Shown here: positions 11,447-22,907 of the stretch, piece by piece | Numbering within the stretch: position 1 is the first letter of the stretch | How the letters are laid out: each line of letters opens with the position of its first letter | Source of the DNA: Glandiceps talaboti | Lineage: Eukaryota > Hemichordata > Enteropneusta > Spengelidae | NCBI RefSeq assembly: GCF_964340395.1 | Contig: NC_135564.1 | Location: 18,286,931-18,331,930 of the forward strand | Reading direction: 5' to 3' | Length of the DNA: 45,000 nt | Made by a program: the position numbers and the translations under genes | Notes under the pieces: generated by a model | Told to the model about the DNA's origin: nothing | Database searches by the model: none | Seen by the model: the letters and a program-made list of their open reading frames with translations, nothing else

Positions 11447-14400
11447 AAATTCAATTTTTTCTATTAAAAAATGTACAACTTTTTAGCGTCTGATATAATA
11501 TGATAACGTTAATTGTTATATTCATGTTCTCAGATATAATTCAGATTCGATCTAAGTTTGGTTGACTATCTTTGATAGTGAAATTCAGACCTTGAAAAAT
11601 GATAAGATAAACTAAGTATTCATTTATTTTACCAACTTTTGTGTTGAAGAATCGGAATTTCATAAATGTAGGAATGTATCTGGGGACAATCCACATGTTA
11701 CTTTGGTTATGTTTATTAAATAGTAAAACTTCAGCGAACATAGGGAACAGTATGAGCCTAGGTCTGCATATTACAAGCGCGTTGGATAGTCTACCAACGA
11801 TAACAAAGATGTATTATGATTTCAACTCTTAAAATAATGCCAGTGGATAAAGACTCTAGTCGAATATCGGATTCATGTTAAAACCTTGGAACTTGTATGG
11901 TTCTCTCTGTGTTTTCACATGATGTCAAAACACTATGATCTAGTTATATTTCTGAGCCATGTGCAGTCGTCCAAGATATCAGCTTCAATATAAAACCCAA
12001 GTAAAAAATCAGCACGATATTACCCCTAAGTACACAAGTTAGTCGGCACCATTGGTTATACAGATACGAAAATGTAGATATGTTTACCTATAAATATGAA
12101 TAAACCATACGTTCTCTCGATACATATCTGAGTAAATTATCCAGTTGATAATGGTTTCCCTAATTACTGTAATTACTAGATACATGAACATCTGGGAGAT
12201 ATTTTCAATCAAATTATGCCAAATCAAAATTGCTGTTCTCAAATGTATACCTGGTCCTACCTTTTCATATGCATCACTATCCGCTATTAGGAAAATGAAC
12301 AATATCGGATTTTCGTCTTATGCTTTGATTCAAAAATAAGATTCCATTGATTTCGAACAATAGTCCATCAATAAAAAATAAAATCTACGTCGTTTTTTTT
12401 CTTTTTTCGTAACAATCAAACATGATATCTTCCGATTTCGTTTCTGAAAAGTCATTCCAACAAACTAGCGATGAATTTCGACATTTTGTTTGAGGTGTGT
12501 TGTTTTTTGATTGATATCAGCGTCAGAAACTAATTTCTCGATTCTTGATTGCTCTTCGATTGCCTTAAAATGTACCGCGGCGGAAATGAAAGTAAGAGAT
12601 TGTAAAACAGTAATAGTACATGACGAATTGGTTGTGTATGGTGTTTTCCTTTAGGTTATTAGTGTCTAGGAACTGACGTTTGTTTTACTTTTCATTGATT
12701 TCACACACAATCTTAATAGAAAGTTGCCATTTCAGACTTCCTGTAAACTACAAAATAATGGCATGGATGTCAGCTATAATAACCTTTAACACACAAGTAA
12801 AACATAAGTGGATTGTAGGTTCAATTTCATTAAATCAACTTATCTTGGGGGCATTTAATTGCTTTGTACCATCAAGAAATCAGACATGCAGAAAGATCAT
12901 TACTTTATCATTACTTTCTATTATATAAATGACAGACGGTATAACTTAAAACGTCATCAAACTTCTGATTATAGAAAGAATGTCCTCAAAGTCTTGTTCA
13001 ATTTCATACACGTGTATATTTAAGCTAATGTTTTTAAAGTAGTAATCAATACCACCAGGAGGAGAACAAAACATGTCTAAAACATAGGACGCCATATTGA
13101 AAATATACGAACACGAATGAATTTACTGACTTTTATTTTTGTATACAAACTTTCAAATTCAAAAATGGCTCTTTAAGATTGCTTAGTAATGCTTAATCAT
13201 GAATGTGTACACTTGAGTTTTGGAAATTGGGGATGAATATCTAACCACGATCCTTATTGATATCGTCAAATCCTCATCTTTCACTTTCTCCCCCTTCTCT
13301 CCGTCTATGTCTGTCTCTTTGCTAGACTGTCTCTCATATATACACTCCTTCGATCAATCTGACACTTAGTCTAAGCTGAAACGCGCGCTAGCAACATAAG
13401 CAAAGCACACTGTATGGTTGTGTCAGTAAGCAACGGTTTTGCTATTTGATACTAGAACGTGGCATGAAGTTGACCTAAATGTCAGGTTGTCTAATGTTCA
13501 TGTACGTGTGACATTGCAGTTGAATTGTAACTTCGCTCTCTAATCTCTAAAAACAAAGAATTCTTCCTCTCGTGAAATCCGGATTACACAGAAACATGTG
13601 AAACGTGTCCGATGTCTTTCCATGAAGCATGTCAAAAAGAAAAGTGCTCTTATGGTCGATGAAAAGAGCTAAACTCTTCAGATACGTCTATTCATGACTA
13701 GCCTTTGGCTGTACTCAAACCTTACCGAACAAAAAGATGGCGGTTTAATGCTAATAACCGTATATTACGTGCAAAATAAAAGCCTTTCCGTCATCTTGCA
13801 TTTCACTTTTAATGCTTTTAGACTGCTTGAATTAGAAGAAACAGTAAACGTTGATGTGAAAGTCTTATATCTTGCACTCCCGAGGTTTGCATTGCGTGTT
13901 TGTGGATAACATATCACGGGCAGGACCCCATAATGATGACATTGATAGAATGTTGCCATTCGCTAATGCCACAAAACAAACATACGAGTGAATTGGTTAC
14001 ACTTCAGGAACAGGAAAATCAGTCCTCTGGGAAATCCTATCAGCGAAGTATTTAGTGTTATTTGAAAGTTGTGTGTCTTGAAGAAAGTATTGACATTTAA
14101 AATGAGACGGTTTAAAGGCCAATTAGATTTCCGTTTACATCTAACACAGTTGGCAGGTCAGTGAATAAACTACAGTGATGCCTAATCTCCTACTAATGCC
14201 ATACTGGAAGAAGTTACATCAAGATAATAAATTCCATTTAAAATAACTATATGTTCGGTTACAAATTTACAACAATTCACATCTTGGTCGTATTTTAAGT
14301 CGTTAATAGTCAGCTTTAAGACAATCCAATATCTTACTATTGCAATTCTTGAAACGTTAAAGTTGAGATAATGACAATTTTGAGACACTTACGTCTGCAA

Positions 14401-15604
14401 TATTCCCTCGTCAACTGAATATTTTCAAAATAATGAAAGATTGTTGTAACTAACTGATTTATTGGAATAATATAACTGCTTACAGCATTACCACGTTCCA
14501 ACTAACAGTACACAATAATTGCCTTTAATTAATCAAGACACGCATTTCCTATTAGTGGTGTTAACAATGACATGATCATATTTAATGAATCTGCTTAAAT
14601 AACCACGCTGTGCCAAATTAATCTTGTTTTTCCCCTTATATCAGTGTTCTATTTCCGGAATGGAAGGTTTATTTTTGTTCTGTAGTTCCTTGTTATCGCA
14701 TCCACGTACCTTTTCGCCTTAATCTATCAGGTAAATAAGTCCGAAGCATGGATTTCATTATGTATGGATAGTGGTTTATTTCAGCCTGCGGATAGAAATA
14801 ACGATTTAGCAATCAGAATATGTTATTAATTTTATGGTTATATGACATTGAAAGTCAAGGAGCTTTCCCACAGGGTAAATATACATGATTTAACGAGAAA
14901 TATGTTATTAAGAACAGGGTTTTGTTACAAGTCAAAATACACCCCAATTAGTTTCAAAATTATCCAAACAATTGAATGTGAGTGTCAATGCTTATAATAA
15001 AGGATTGGTCTACAGCACTGAAAGTGGTTCACCTTGAGTTTATTTCATTAGGATGAACAAACTTAACCTTGATAGAACTTCTATCTAGCATTGACTTCAA
15101 AGGAATTAAATATTTTTGTAGCAGAGATAGCAACGTTTTTTTGGACAACGTGGTATATGTATATTGAATTACGTAACCGATTTGAATTGTTTGTATATTA
15201 GGTATGAATCTAGGTTTGGGTTCTGCCAATAGCGAGTAATAGTTCAATATGACTCAGTAAGTAGAATACTGCAGGTACTTTTTTATATGTAGCAGGATTA
15301 CGACCGAAAATAGGCGTATAAACTCATCATGTATCCCCTTAACATAAGATAAACCGATTGTCACCAACATAAAACAATGTGAACCAGATTTAAACTGAAT
15401 GCCTTCCGTAAGGGCAACGTTTTGAGATTGTCGTTCCTACAGACAATTGTTGGAATACAACAGAACATATGCAATAAGTTATTTTTTCTCATTGATTGCT
15501 ATTTGTCCATTGCTGTTAGTGATCTCCTGGCCAACCGCAACATGTAATGTGAAGCTTTACAGAACGTTGTAGCATAGCACTCACTGTAGAAAGAGTTTTA
15601 AAGG

Positions 15605-15742
15605 CAAAAAAATGTTTCTGGTCAGCACCCATCACTTAAGTACCCCCCCCCCTTCCCGCCTTAATAATAGTCTTTTTTTTAGAAAATGGTGATAAGTCGC
15701 ACCACTTTAGACATCATTTCCTGACCAGAAATTATTTTTTTT
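15605..15742. mobile_element. Short foldback/MITE-like element
   Basis: The 138-base segment is bounded by near-perfect terminal inverted repeats of about 20 bases. The left end is A7-TGTTTCTGGTCAG (15605-15624). The right end reads A8-TAATTTCTGGTCAG on the opposite strand (15721-15742). The interior holds a C12-type homopolymer and no ORF. Small size, inverted ends and no coding capacity fit a non-autonomous DNA transposon. No target-site duplication is resolvable because both flanks are A/T homopolymers. Confidence 0.5.
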
Positions 15743-16363
15743 CTTTTTGTAGCCAACCAAAAATATGCCAGTAACTTATTAAAACTAAAAGCTACATTAG
15801 TAATATTTTCAGGACAGGTGCGCTTTGGTATCGCAAATGTACCAAGTTATAATGAATTTGAAGCGTGCATTCTTGAGATATAGCCTAATTCCCGAAAACC
15901 ATTAATAATGTAAATTGCTCATTAATATTCACGATTTTTACCAAAACCTAGTCAGGTCTTGCCATTACCCTACGGAATACGTCTTCAAAATTTCGTTTGA
16001 ATTGAGCCAGTCGTTAAGGAGAAAACGATGACACAGACTTTCACCCACTAATATATCTCTTCCTTACGGAAGAAAAAATGTTGAAACGATATTTCTGCAT
16101 ATATGTATACCGATATTTTCATTTATAGTCATTTCCATATTATCCTGCAACTATCCCCTACAGAGGAAATGCTGGTTTCGAAACCGTCATTTGATAGAGT
16201 ACACGTCTAGAATTTGTAAATTATTAACCCTCTTTTACAGGATTCATATATTAATTATAAATACCTTTGGGGACTGTATCATGATTGCTCTCGAAACCAT
16301 ACAGATACCCACTCACTTCAATCCACTTGTCTTACCCATCTTTTTTTTCCATTTCCTTTGCAG

Positions 16364-16391
16364 CCGCAAGAATGGCAAATACTGCGAATGA
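16364..16391 (+). CDS. Luqin-type neuropeptide precursor, terminal coding exon (28 bases)
   Basis: A strong pyrimidine tract (16341-16360) ends in TTTGCAG at 16357-16363. The first base C completes the AG left by exon 2 as AGC (Ser77). The frame then reads RKNGKYCE and stops at TGA (16389-16391). The total is 85 residues with cysteines at 46, 64, 75 and 84. Support comes from the acceptor quality, the exact phase match and an immediate stop giving a length normal for this family. The weakness is the 7.2-kb distance and the very short coding part; an RNA read across the junction would settle it. The longer open frame overlapping this point (16285-16602) uses another frame and looks fortuitous. 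Confidence 0.62.
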
Positions 16392-17050
16392 TCACTTTCG
16401 TTTACGGCGTCCATTTAGTAAGAAGAAAATATATTTCACCTGCTTTATCTTTGCAAATGAAAACACTACTCGCCGTATCAGCATCTACAGAACAGAAGAC
16501 GCCGACGAGACGAACTCTGCTTTTTTTACACCCTTTACATTTAAGAAAACAGGCGAATTTTTTCTAAATCACCGACTTGATTCACCCTTGATTATTTCCT
16601 GAACTTTTTAAGTTATCTAAATGTTGTTAACCACGCAAGTTCATGGCGCATCTCGCCATACATCACGTGACTTGCCTCCGCGGTCTTTCATCGCTTGGAC
16701 AGTTGCTTTTACAAAATTAAAAAAAAATACTTTCGACAGGACTGTCACAGCAAGCTTTCCCCGCGTAACTTTTCTATTAATTCAAAAGTAAGACGAATTA
16801 ATAAGAAAAAATACCCTAAACTTTGCTATTTGCCGATAAAGCACTAAAATGTGATGTTATGTTAGTGGTATAATCTGTGATTAGATATACAGTTAGTTTT
16901 TCGGACCATACTTGTATACACAATGTAGTAGTACTGTACGCTTGGGAAACGGACTTAACAGAATTTGAAGAAACGTAATTTTGGTTCATCTATTGTCCCC
17001 TTGTCTCGTGTTAACCTGCCTTGTCACATAATAAACCAACTGCAAGAAAG
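16392..17050 (+). other. Putative 3' UTR of the neuropeptide gene
   Basis: This runs from the predicted stop to just past the first AATAAA that has a GT-rich element behind it. It is AT-rich and non-coding. The end point is inferred from the polyadenylation signal alone. Confidence 0.45.
17030..17035 (+). promoter_or_regulatory. Candidate polyadenylation signal AATAAA
   Basis: A canonical hexamer with a GT-rich tract (CTGGTGTGTGTTGTT, about 17080-17095) downstream, as expected of a cleavage site near 17050. A second AATAAA at 17172-17177 is a possible alternative. Confidence 0.5.
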
Positions 17051-17763
17051 ATTTCCTTTATTTCTGTAAAGTTTCAGTCTGGTGTGTGTTGTTATTTCTT
17101 GACAGTTTGTTATGGAGTAAGACTGATGGGGAAGATGATATCTCCGGTTTCCAGATTTGAATAGTGTGACAAATAAATATGCGTGTGAACTGTACATAAC
17201 ACCTATACAATAACGGGCAAGATCCTTACTTCAATGTAGGATGAAAACCTGAATTGTTATAGTTAGGCCCCAGACCCCCCCCCCCTCCCCCCTTTAAATT
17301 AAATAAGCAAAAATTGAAAATTGTTTCAGACAGCAAATCAAATTTCAAATCTATGTAGTAGCAATATGTAGTGCTATGAATACAAAGTCAGTATGCAGTG
17401 AGGAAAAATAACTCTTTTATTGACAATTCACTGTATTTTAGTGCCATGCATTTACTATGGTGAAAATTCTTCCATTTCTCAATTTGGTGATATTTTGATT
17501 TTAATATTTTGATATAGTGGTAGAAAACAGATTTCATTAAAAGTACAATTGATTTTGTTGGATGAGAACTAAAATGGCTCAAAACATCCCTACCCCCAAA
17601 GTAAATAATTTAGTATTTTATCCTACATTGAACTCCATTGATCTTGGCCCTAACATCAAAATACAAAAACCACAATTGAACAAGTATATAATTATCATAC
17701 AACAAAGATAACACAAAATTCGAATCACTCGAATATCTCAGGAATTCGCTCCTAAAACTATTA
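17051..17763. other. No gene recognised
   Basis: Non-coding, with C-rich homopolymer runs at about 17274-17289. The - strand open frame at 17388-17582 has no recognisable features. Confidence 0.5.
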
Positions 17764-17816
17764 GAAATAGAGAGCGAGACGGATGGACAGACAGCCAGCC
17801 AGACAGGCAGGCAGGC

Positions 17817-17861
<45 letters not shown>

Positions 17862-17957
17862 GTGGTAGTGAGAAACAAAAAACAGGTAGAGAAAAGTGCA
17901 GGGGCGAGACAATGACATAGACAAAGAGACTGATAGAAATAGAGAGCGAGACGGATG

Positions 17958-18013
<56 letters not shown>

Positions 18014-18180
18014 GTGGTAGTGAGAAACAGAAACAGGTAGAGAAAAGTGCAGGGGCGAGAGACAATGACACGAGATTGACAGAAATAGAGAGCGAGACAA
18101 ACAGACAAACAGACAGACAAACAGGCAGGCAGGCAAGCAGGCAAGCAGACAGACAGTCAGACAGACAGACCGTTTCATCA
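17764..18180. repeat. Compound (CAGA)n satellite with a three-copy higher-order unit
   Basis: The sequence GAAATAGAGAGCGAGAC starts three blocks at 17764, 17936 and 18082. Each of the first two is followed by GGATGGACAG, a (CAGA)n array, then AGTGGTAGTGAGAAACA and GGTAGAGAAAAGTGCAGGGG. The third runs into degenerate CAGA/CAGG repeats. Block lengths differ mostly by CAGA copy number. The long Leu-Ser-Val-Cys and Thr-Asp-Arg-Gln frames here are translations of this repeat, not genes. Confidence 0.95.
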
Positions 18181-20790
18181 AACACATGCAAACAACTGTA
18201 GAGGGGTGACGAGTGGCTGGATTGAAAGGAGGAAAGAAAAGGCACATGTGATTATGCATGCGTGCATGTGATGGAGAGAGTGGAAGTTGGCAATGGAGGA
18301 AATGGGAGAAATGGATAGAGCGAGAATAGATGGAGAGAATCAAGGTAAACCTGGATGATAACCGAACAAATGAAGTGCTTAGACAGTGTTCGACAAGAAA
18401 GAATGTGTACATCAAGTTTGCTTTAAGTCACCGCTGATAAATATATTATTAATGAATTACATTTAAAGTAGAGCAAAGCAATACGCTTGCAACAATTGTG
18501 TACGCATTTGGACAAGACACCACTTTGCTAATATACATAACATACATATTAATACTTTATTCATTCTAATTTAAAAACCCCATGAACGTTTATAAATGGA
18601 AGAAAGAAAAATATGAAAATGCGACTTCCGTTCTTAATTGCGTGTTTATTAAAATGTTCCATCGTAAATATAGGATTTTGGAACATACTTTACATCGACA
18701 CAAATCAATAAAACCCTAAAGGCCATTTTAATCTTGGAAGCCAATGAAAAAATAACGGTACATTGCACAAATCATACAGACCCATCTATACCAATTACAT
18801 TCTGTTTCAGCTATCCATATGCAGCCATTACCAGTCTCTTATCAATTATTGTAATAGTTCAAGAACCTTACAATGAACAACAAAAATCTCTGATCATGAA
18901 TAGTCCACGGATCATCGAGTAGAATCATTATGTCCCTTGACCACAAAAGTGAAAGATTATGATCAGCGGTATAAATATTACATCATCATCAAGTGCTGAT
19001 ATGTGAACGACCAGTTTGGTCAATCAGTCCCTGTCTGAAAGCTAAGTATACACGTATCTCTAGTGAAAGTATTCACTAAAACGTTCCCGATCAAATTATT
19101 GAGTAAAGGAGACACTTTGTGCTATTTCTGGTTCCACATGCTTAATTCCATTAGATGGCAACTCTACATGTTAAGAGGTATTGTGCAGACAGCGGTAATT
19201 ATAGCATTTTAGGAAGACTCGGGTGAAAAAAGGAAACATTGTAGGAATAAAATTACAGTGAAGAATTGGGAACCTATTATGAACATATTAACTGAATTCA
19301 CAGCATTTGGACGAATAGACAAGAACTACAAAACGTCAACCCCTTCAAAACTTAGAATTAACCTTAATATGTGGGCGAAATGAAAACCTTATAGTGAAGT
19401 GACATCCATCAATAGAAGGTTTTGACGACACATTTTCAGATACAATGGCTTTTAAAAAAATACTTTACCTTTGTCCTGAATTGAGAATGTTGCACCAATA
19501 CCGTTAAGGCGAATAGGTGTCACGAGTTAGGGCGGAAAATTATATCATTTGACCTACATGGCAAGATGGATAAATCCTTGTACAAGTACAACATAGAAAC
19601 CAAAGCAACAACAAAGTATACGTCACTTAGCATGGTTCTACTCCAGTCAAATTCCATTTATTTCTTGGTAAATTGCATAAAAGATATCACTTCTGACTGA
19701 CAACTCTGGAAGAGCATTAACGTGGCACTGGGTAGAAATTACCCTTATCGGATGACAAGTACTCTGGCACCAGTTCCTTAGGAGTTTTATAGTTTCATGA
19801 ATCTTCAGATGTTTTTCGTTTGTAGTTCATTTTTTAGTTTATGTAAGAAAAATGTTGCCCTTCACTTTATTCAATTTTCCCATTTACTAATAGCTCTCGA
19901 TAGGCTTTCGCAGTCACCTGACTGTTTTAGAATCACTCGTTCAGGTTATCATTTCACATACGTGGAAACACAATTATGTTTTTAGAACATTTACTTCATT
20001 CTAATATTTAAGGAAAAAGCTGGTCGTTGAGCATGTTTAGACGATGACATATTATCATATCCAAATTATGTCATTCAGAGTCACATGAATTATATTGCAT
20101 TATTCTATAACAACACTTCAAAACATAGTGGACTAATACGGAGTTACATCAAGCGTTTTTATCTTTCAAGTTTGATAAAGTTGGCTATGATAAATAAAGC
20201 TGCTAAAAGATGCGTAAGTCTGCTTCCTTGATTTTTAATTAAATGGCAGGCGTTGAAATTGACAGAAGGAAATAGAGAGAGGCACACGTGCAGGGTACAT
20301 ACATATACTTTCCATGAAAAATTTATTAGTACTTATACTAGTAATGACTACAACGTGACATAATGGGAGACTCGGTAAACAGAAGTGCAGTAGTAATCAG
20401 CCAATCGTGAGTCACATATCAGCCACAGAATTGAGAGACAGAATGTTGTTGGATATACATGGATGATGTATGATATATCATCTACGTGTAGTGTAATTCT
20501 TTTTTAAGCATTGTGAATGAAATGAGTTGACGCAAAGCCGGTAATTACTGCTATTAGACTTCCTAACTTGAATTTCTACATTCATTCAATATCCAATAAA
20601 TTGAAATACTTACCCTAGAGTCCCCCGACCTCGTTATTTCATTCTTGATAGGATAACTGTGTTTTCAAACTATAACTGTACAACAAAGATGTTGATAAAA
20701 TCTCCGTTTTTATCGGACACGATAAAACATCCAAAGTACTCCAAATACAGGGTTTATACCCACTTCCATGAATGGTGCTGTCGTAACTTT
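18181..20790. other. No gene recognised
   Basis: AT-rich non-coding sequence. Purine-rich at 18180-18350. The open frames at 18734-18922 and 19797-19985 are short and lack domain features or convincing splice context. Confidence 0.5.
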
Positions 20791-20850
20791 GGTTGTTGTT
20801 GTTGTTGTTGTTGGTGGTGGTGGTGTTGCTCCTGCTGCTGCTGCTGATCG

Positions 20851-20896
<46 letters not shown>

Positions 20897-20960
20897 AAGA
20901 TGAGATGATATCGATGATGATGACGACGACGACGACGACATCGTCGTCGTCGTCGTCGTC
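20791..20960. repeat. Compound trinucleotide array (GTT, GGT, GCT, GAT, GAC, GTC)
   Basis: Successive blocks of different triplets run almost without interruption for about 170 bases, as if one array changed motif by point mutation and re-expansion. The Ser/Asn/Ile-rich open frame on the - strand here is a translation of the array. Confidence 0.95.
20922..20960. repeat. Perfect (GAC)6-ATC-(GTC)6 inverted repeat
   Basis: Six GAC triplets, the loop ATC, then six GTC triplets. The arms are 18 bases and exactly complementary, and the loop is 3 bases. It can form a cruciform in DNA or a very stable hairpin in RNA. Confidence 0.95.
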
Positions 20961-21775
<815 letters not shown>

Positions 21776-21779
<4 letters not shown>

Positions 21780-22180
21780 TGGTGTACATTTTGAGATAAT
21801 GGTGGTAATGAGAAAAAGCTTTTAGGATAAAGCAATTAATTCGGATAGATTTATCATCACATCTTTGGCCATACATATATATTATACATCTGTCAAGTAT
21901 TAGCCTATTCAAAGAAACCACAACATAAAGAAATTTGTCAAATAATAAGCAAGTCATTAGTATATAAGAAATTCACCGTAATAAAATCAGTTCTTGCTAT
22001 AACCTGGTAGACAAATTGCAGCAAATTTCTTGCCCATTTGAATCAAAGGACAAGAGCAGATGCAGTCACATACGCACAGACACACTCTCTCATTGACAGA
22101 CACATACACAGACAGAGACAGATAGAGAAAGACAGACAGACACATAGAGAGACAGAGAGACAACTAGAAAGACAGAAAGA
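21776..22180. other. Non-coding, degenerate CAGA-rich right half
   Basis: No gene is seen. From about 22076 the sequence becomes a degenerate mix of CAGA, CACA and GAGA units. This explains the short Arg/Gln/Thr-rich open frame at 22038-22223. Confidence 0.5.
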
Positions 22181-22225
22181 ACTAACGAATCCACCTAAAC
22201 ATAGCCATCTCTTCGGAAGCTAAGT
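22181..22225 (+). repeat. ACTAACGAAT module, copy A
   Basis: Begins ACTAACGAAT and ends CATCTCTTCGGAAGCTAA. It lies between degenerate CAGA repeats and a clean (ACAG)n array. Related copies are at 22759-22801 and 22853-22907. Unclassified. Confidence 0.65.
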
Positions 22226-22226
22226 T

Positions 22227-22227
<1 letters not shown>

Positions 22228-22279
<52 letters not shown>
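22228..22279. repeat. (ACAG)n microsatellite
   Basis: About 13 tandem ACAG units directly after module copy A. Confidence 0.95.
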
Positions 22280-22280
<1 letters not shown>

Positions 22281-22284
22281 CGGA

Positions 22285-22690
22285 AGTTTAAAAGTGTACA
22301 TTTTATTTATCTGCTAAAGCGCTTTTTCTGTTTATTAATATTCGAAAGCGCTGTACATACAAAAATAGATTTAAAAGCAAACAAATTGAGCTAAAAACAA
22401 CAAACTGGTTACAATAATTGCAAAAAGGATAAATGACAACTTAATAAAACGCACATGTTGATACATCAAATACAGTTTATAATATTGTTTAAATAGTTGA
22501 GTTTTTAGTTCAATTTTAAAACGTTCAACATCAGCAATGCTCGTTGTTCCATTAATTGAGTGCCATAACTTTGGTCCGTAAATGGCGGCAAGCGCTCATT
22601 TAGTGTATTATATGATCGAGGTACAACAAGATTTTGATTGCAGTCGTTAGGCAAATTGCAACGAGAACTGTTGGTACTTGTGAACACATC
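22285..22690 (-). mobile_element. LINE 3' end (CR1/Jockey-type ORF2 C-terminus)
   Basis: Read on the - strand, one frame gives AIYGPKLWHSINGTTS, then ADVERFKIELKTQLFKQYY. This is the Gly-Pro-x-Leu-Trp ... Phe-Lys-x-x-Leu-Lys-Thr-x-Leu-Phe ending typical of ORF2 proteins of CR1/Jockey-type LINEs. A preceding frame (NSSRCNLPNDCNQNLVVPRS) continues the protein upstream, so a frameshift separates them. The AT-rich remainder to about 22285 would be 3' UTR. Non-functional remnant; the family differs from the LINEs at 40-45 kb. Confidence 0.6.
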
Positions 22691-22758
22691 CGTGACTTAC
22701 TAAGGTGCTTTACATTCGAAACCCTTGAAAACTAGTAAGATTAGTTTAAAATCAAGGA

Positions 22759-22801
22759 ACTAACGAATCAACGAAGACATAAACACCTCTTGGGAAGTCA
22801 G
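22759..22801 (+). repeat. ACTAACGAAT module, copy B
   Basis: A diverged copy: ACTAACGAAT, GAAGACATAAACACCTCTT and GGGAAGTCAG. It is followed by GTCA/GGCAG repeats. Same layout as copies A and C. Confidence 0.55.
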
Positions 22802-22852
22802 TCAGTAGAAGAGAGGAAGGCAGGCAGGCAGGTAGTCAGACAGACAGACAGC

Positions 22853-22907
22853 ACTAACGAATGAAACAACCAACCAAGACATTTATAAGCATCTCTTCGG
22901 AAGCTAA
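22853..22907 (+). repeat. ACTAACGAAT module, copy C
   Basis: Starts ACTAACGAAT directly after a GGCAGG/ACAG array and ends AAGCATCTCTTCGGAAGCTAA minus its first base. The last 18 bases match copy A exactly. Confidence 0.65.

Larger units (their letters stand above)
9130..16363 (+). other. Intron 2 of the neuropeptide gene
   Basis: About 7.2 kb from GTGGGT to a long pyrimidine tract ending TTTGCAG, phase 2. It contains a LINE 3' fragment (9400-9882), a repeat Y copy (11279-11446) and a foldback element (15605-15742). The rest is AT-rich without recognisable exons. The open frames at 10398-10610, 12680-12928 and 13694-13909 show no domain features. An additional exon with matching phases cannot be excluded by eye. 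Confidence 0.55.

Noticed and set aside
16285-16602. 105-codon open frame overlapping the predicted terminal exon
   Set aside because: It is in a different frame, lacks domain features and begins inside the polypyrimidine/intron sequence.
17610-18415. Open frames of up to 225 codons rich in Leu-Ser-Val-Cys on the - strand
   Set aside because: They are translations of (CAGA)n arrays in several frames at once; no real protein features.
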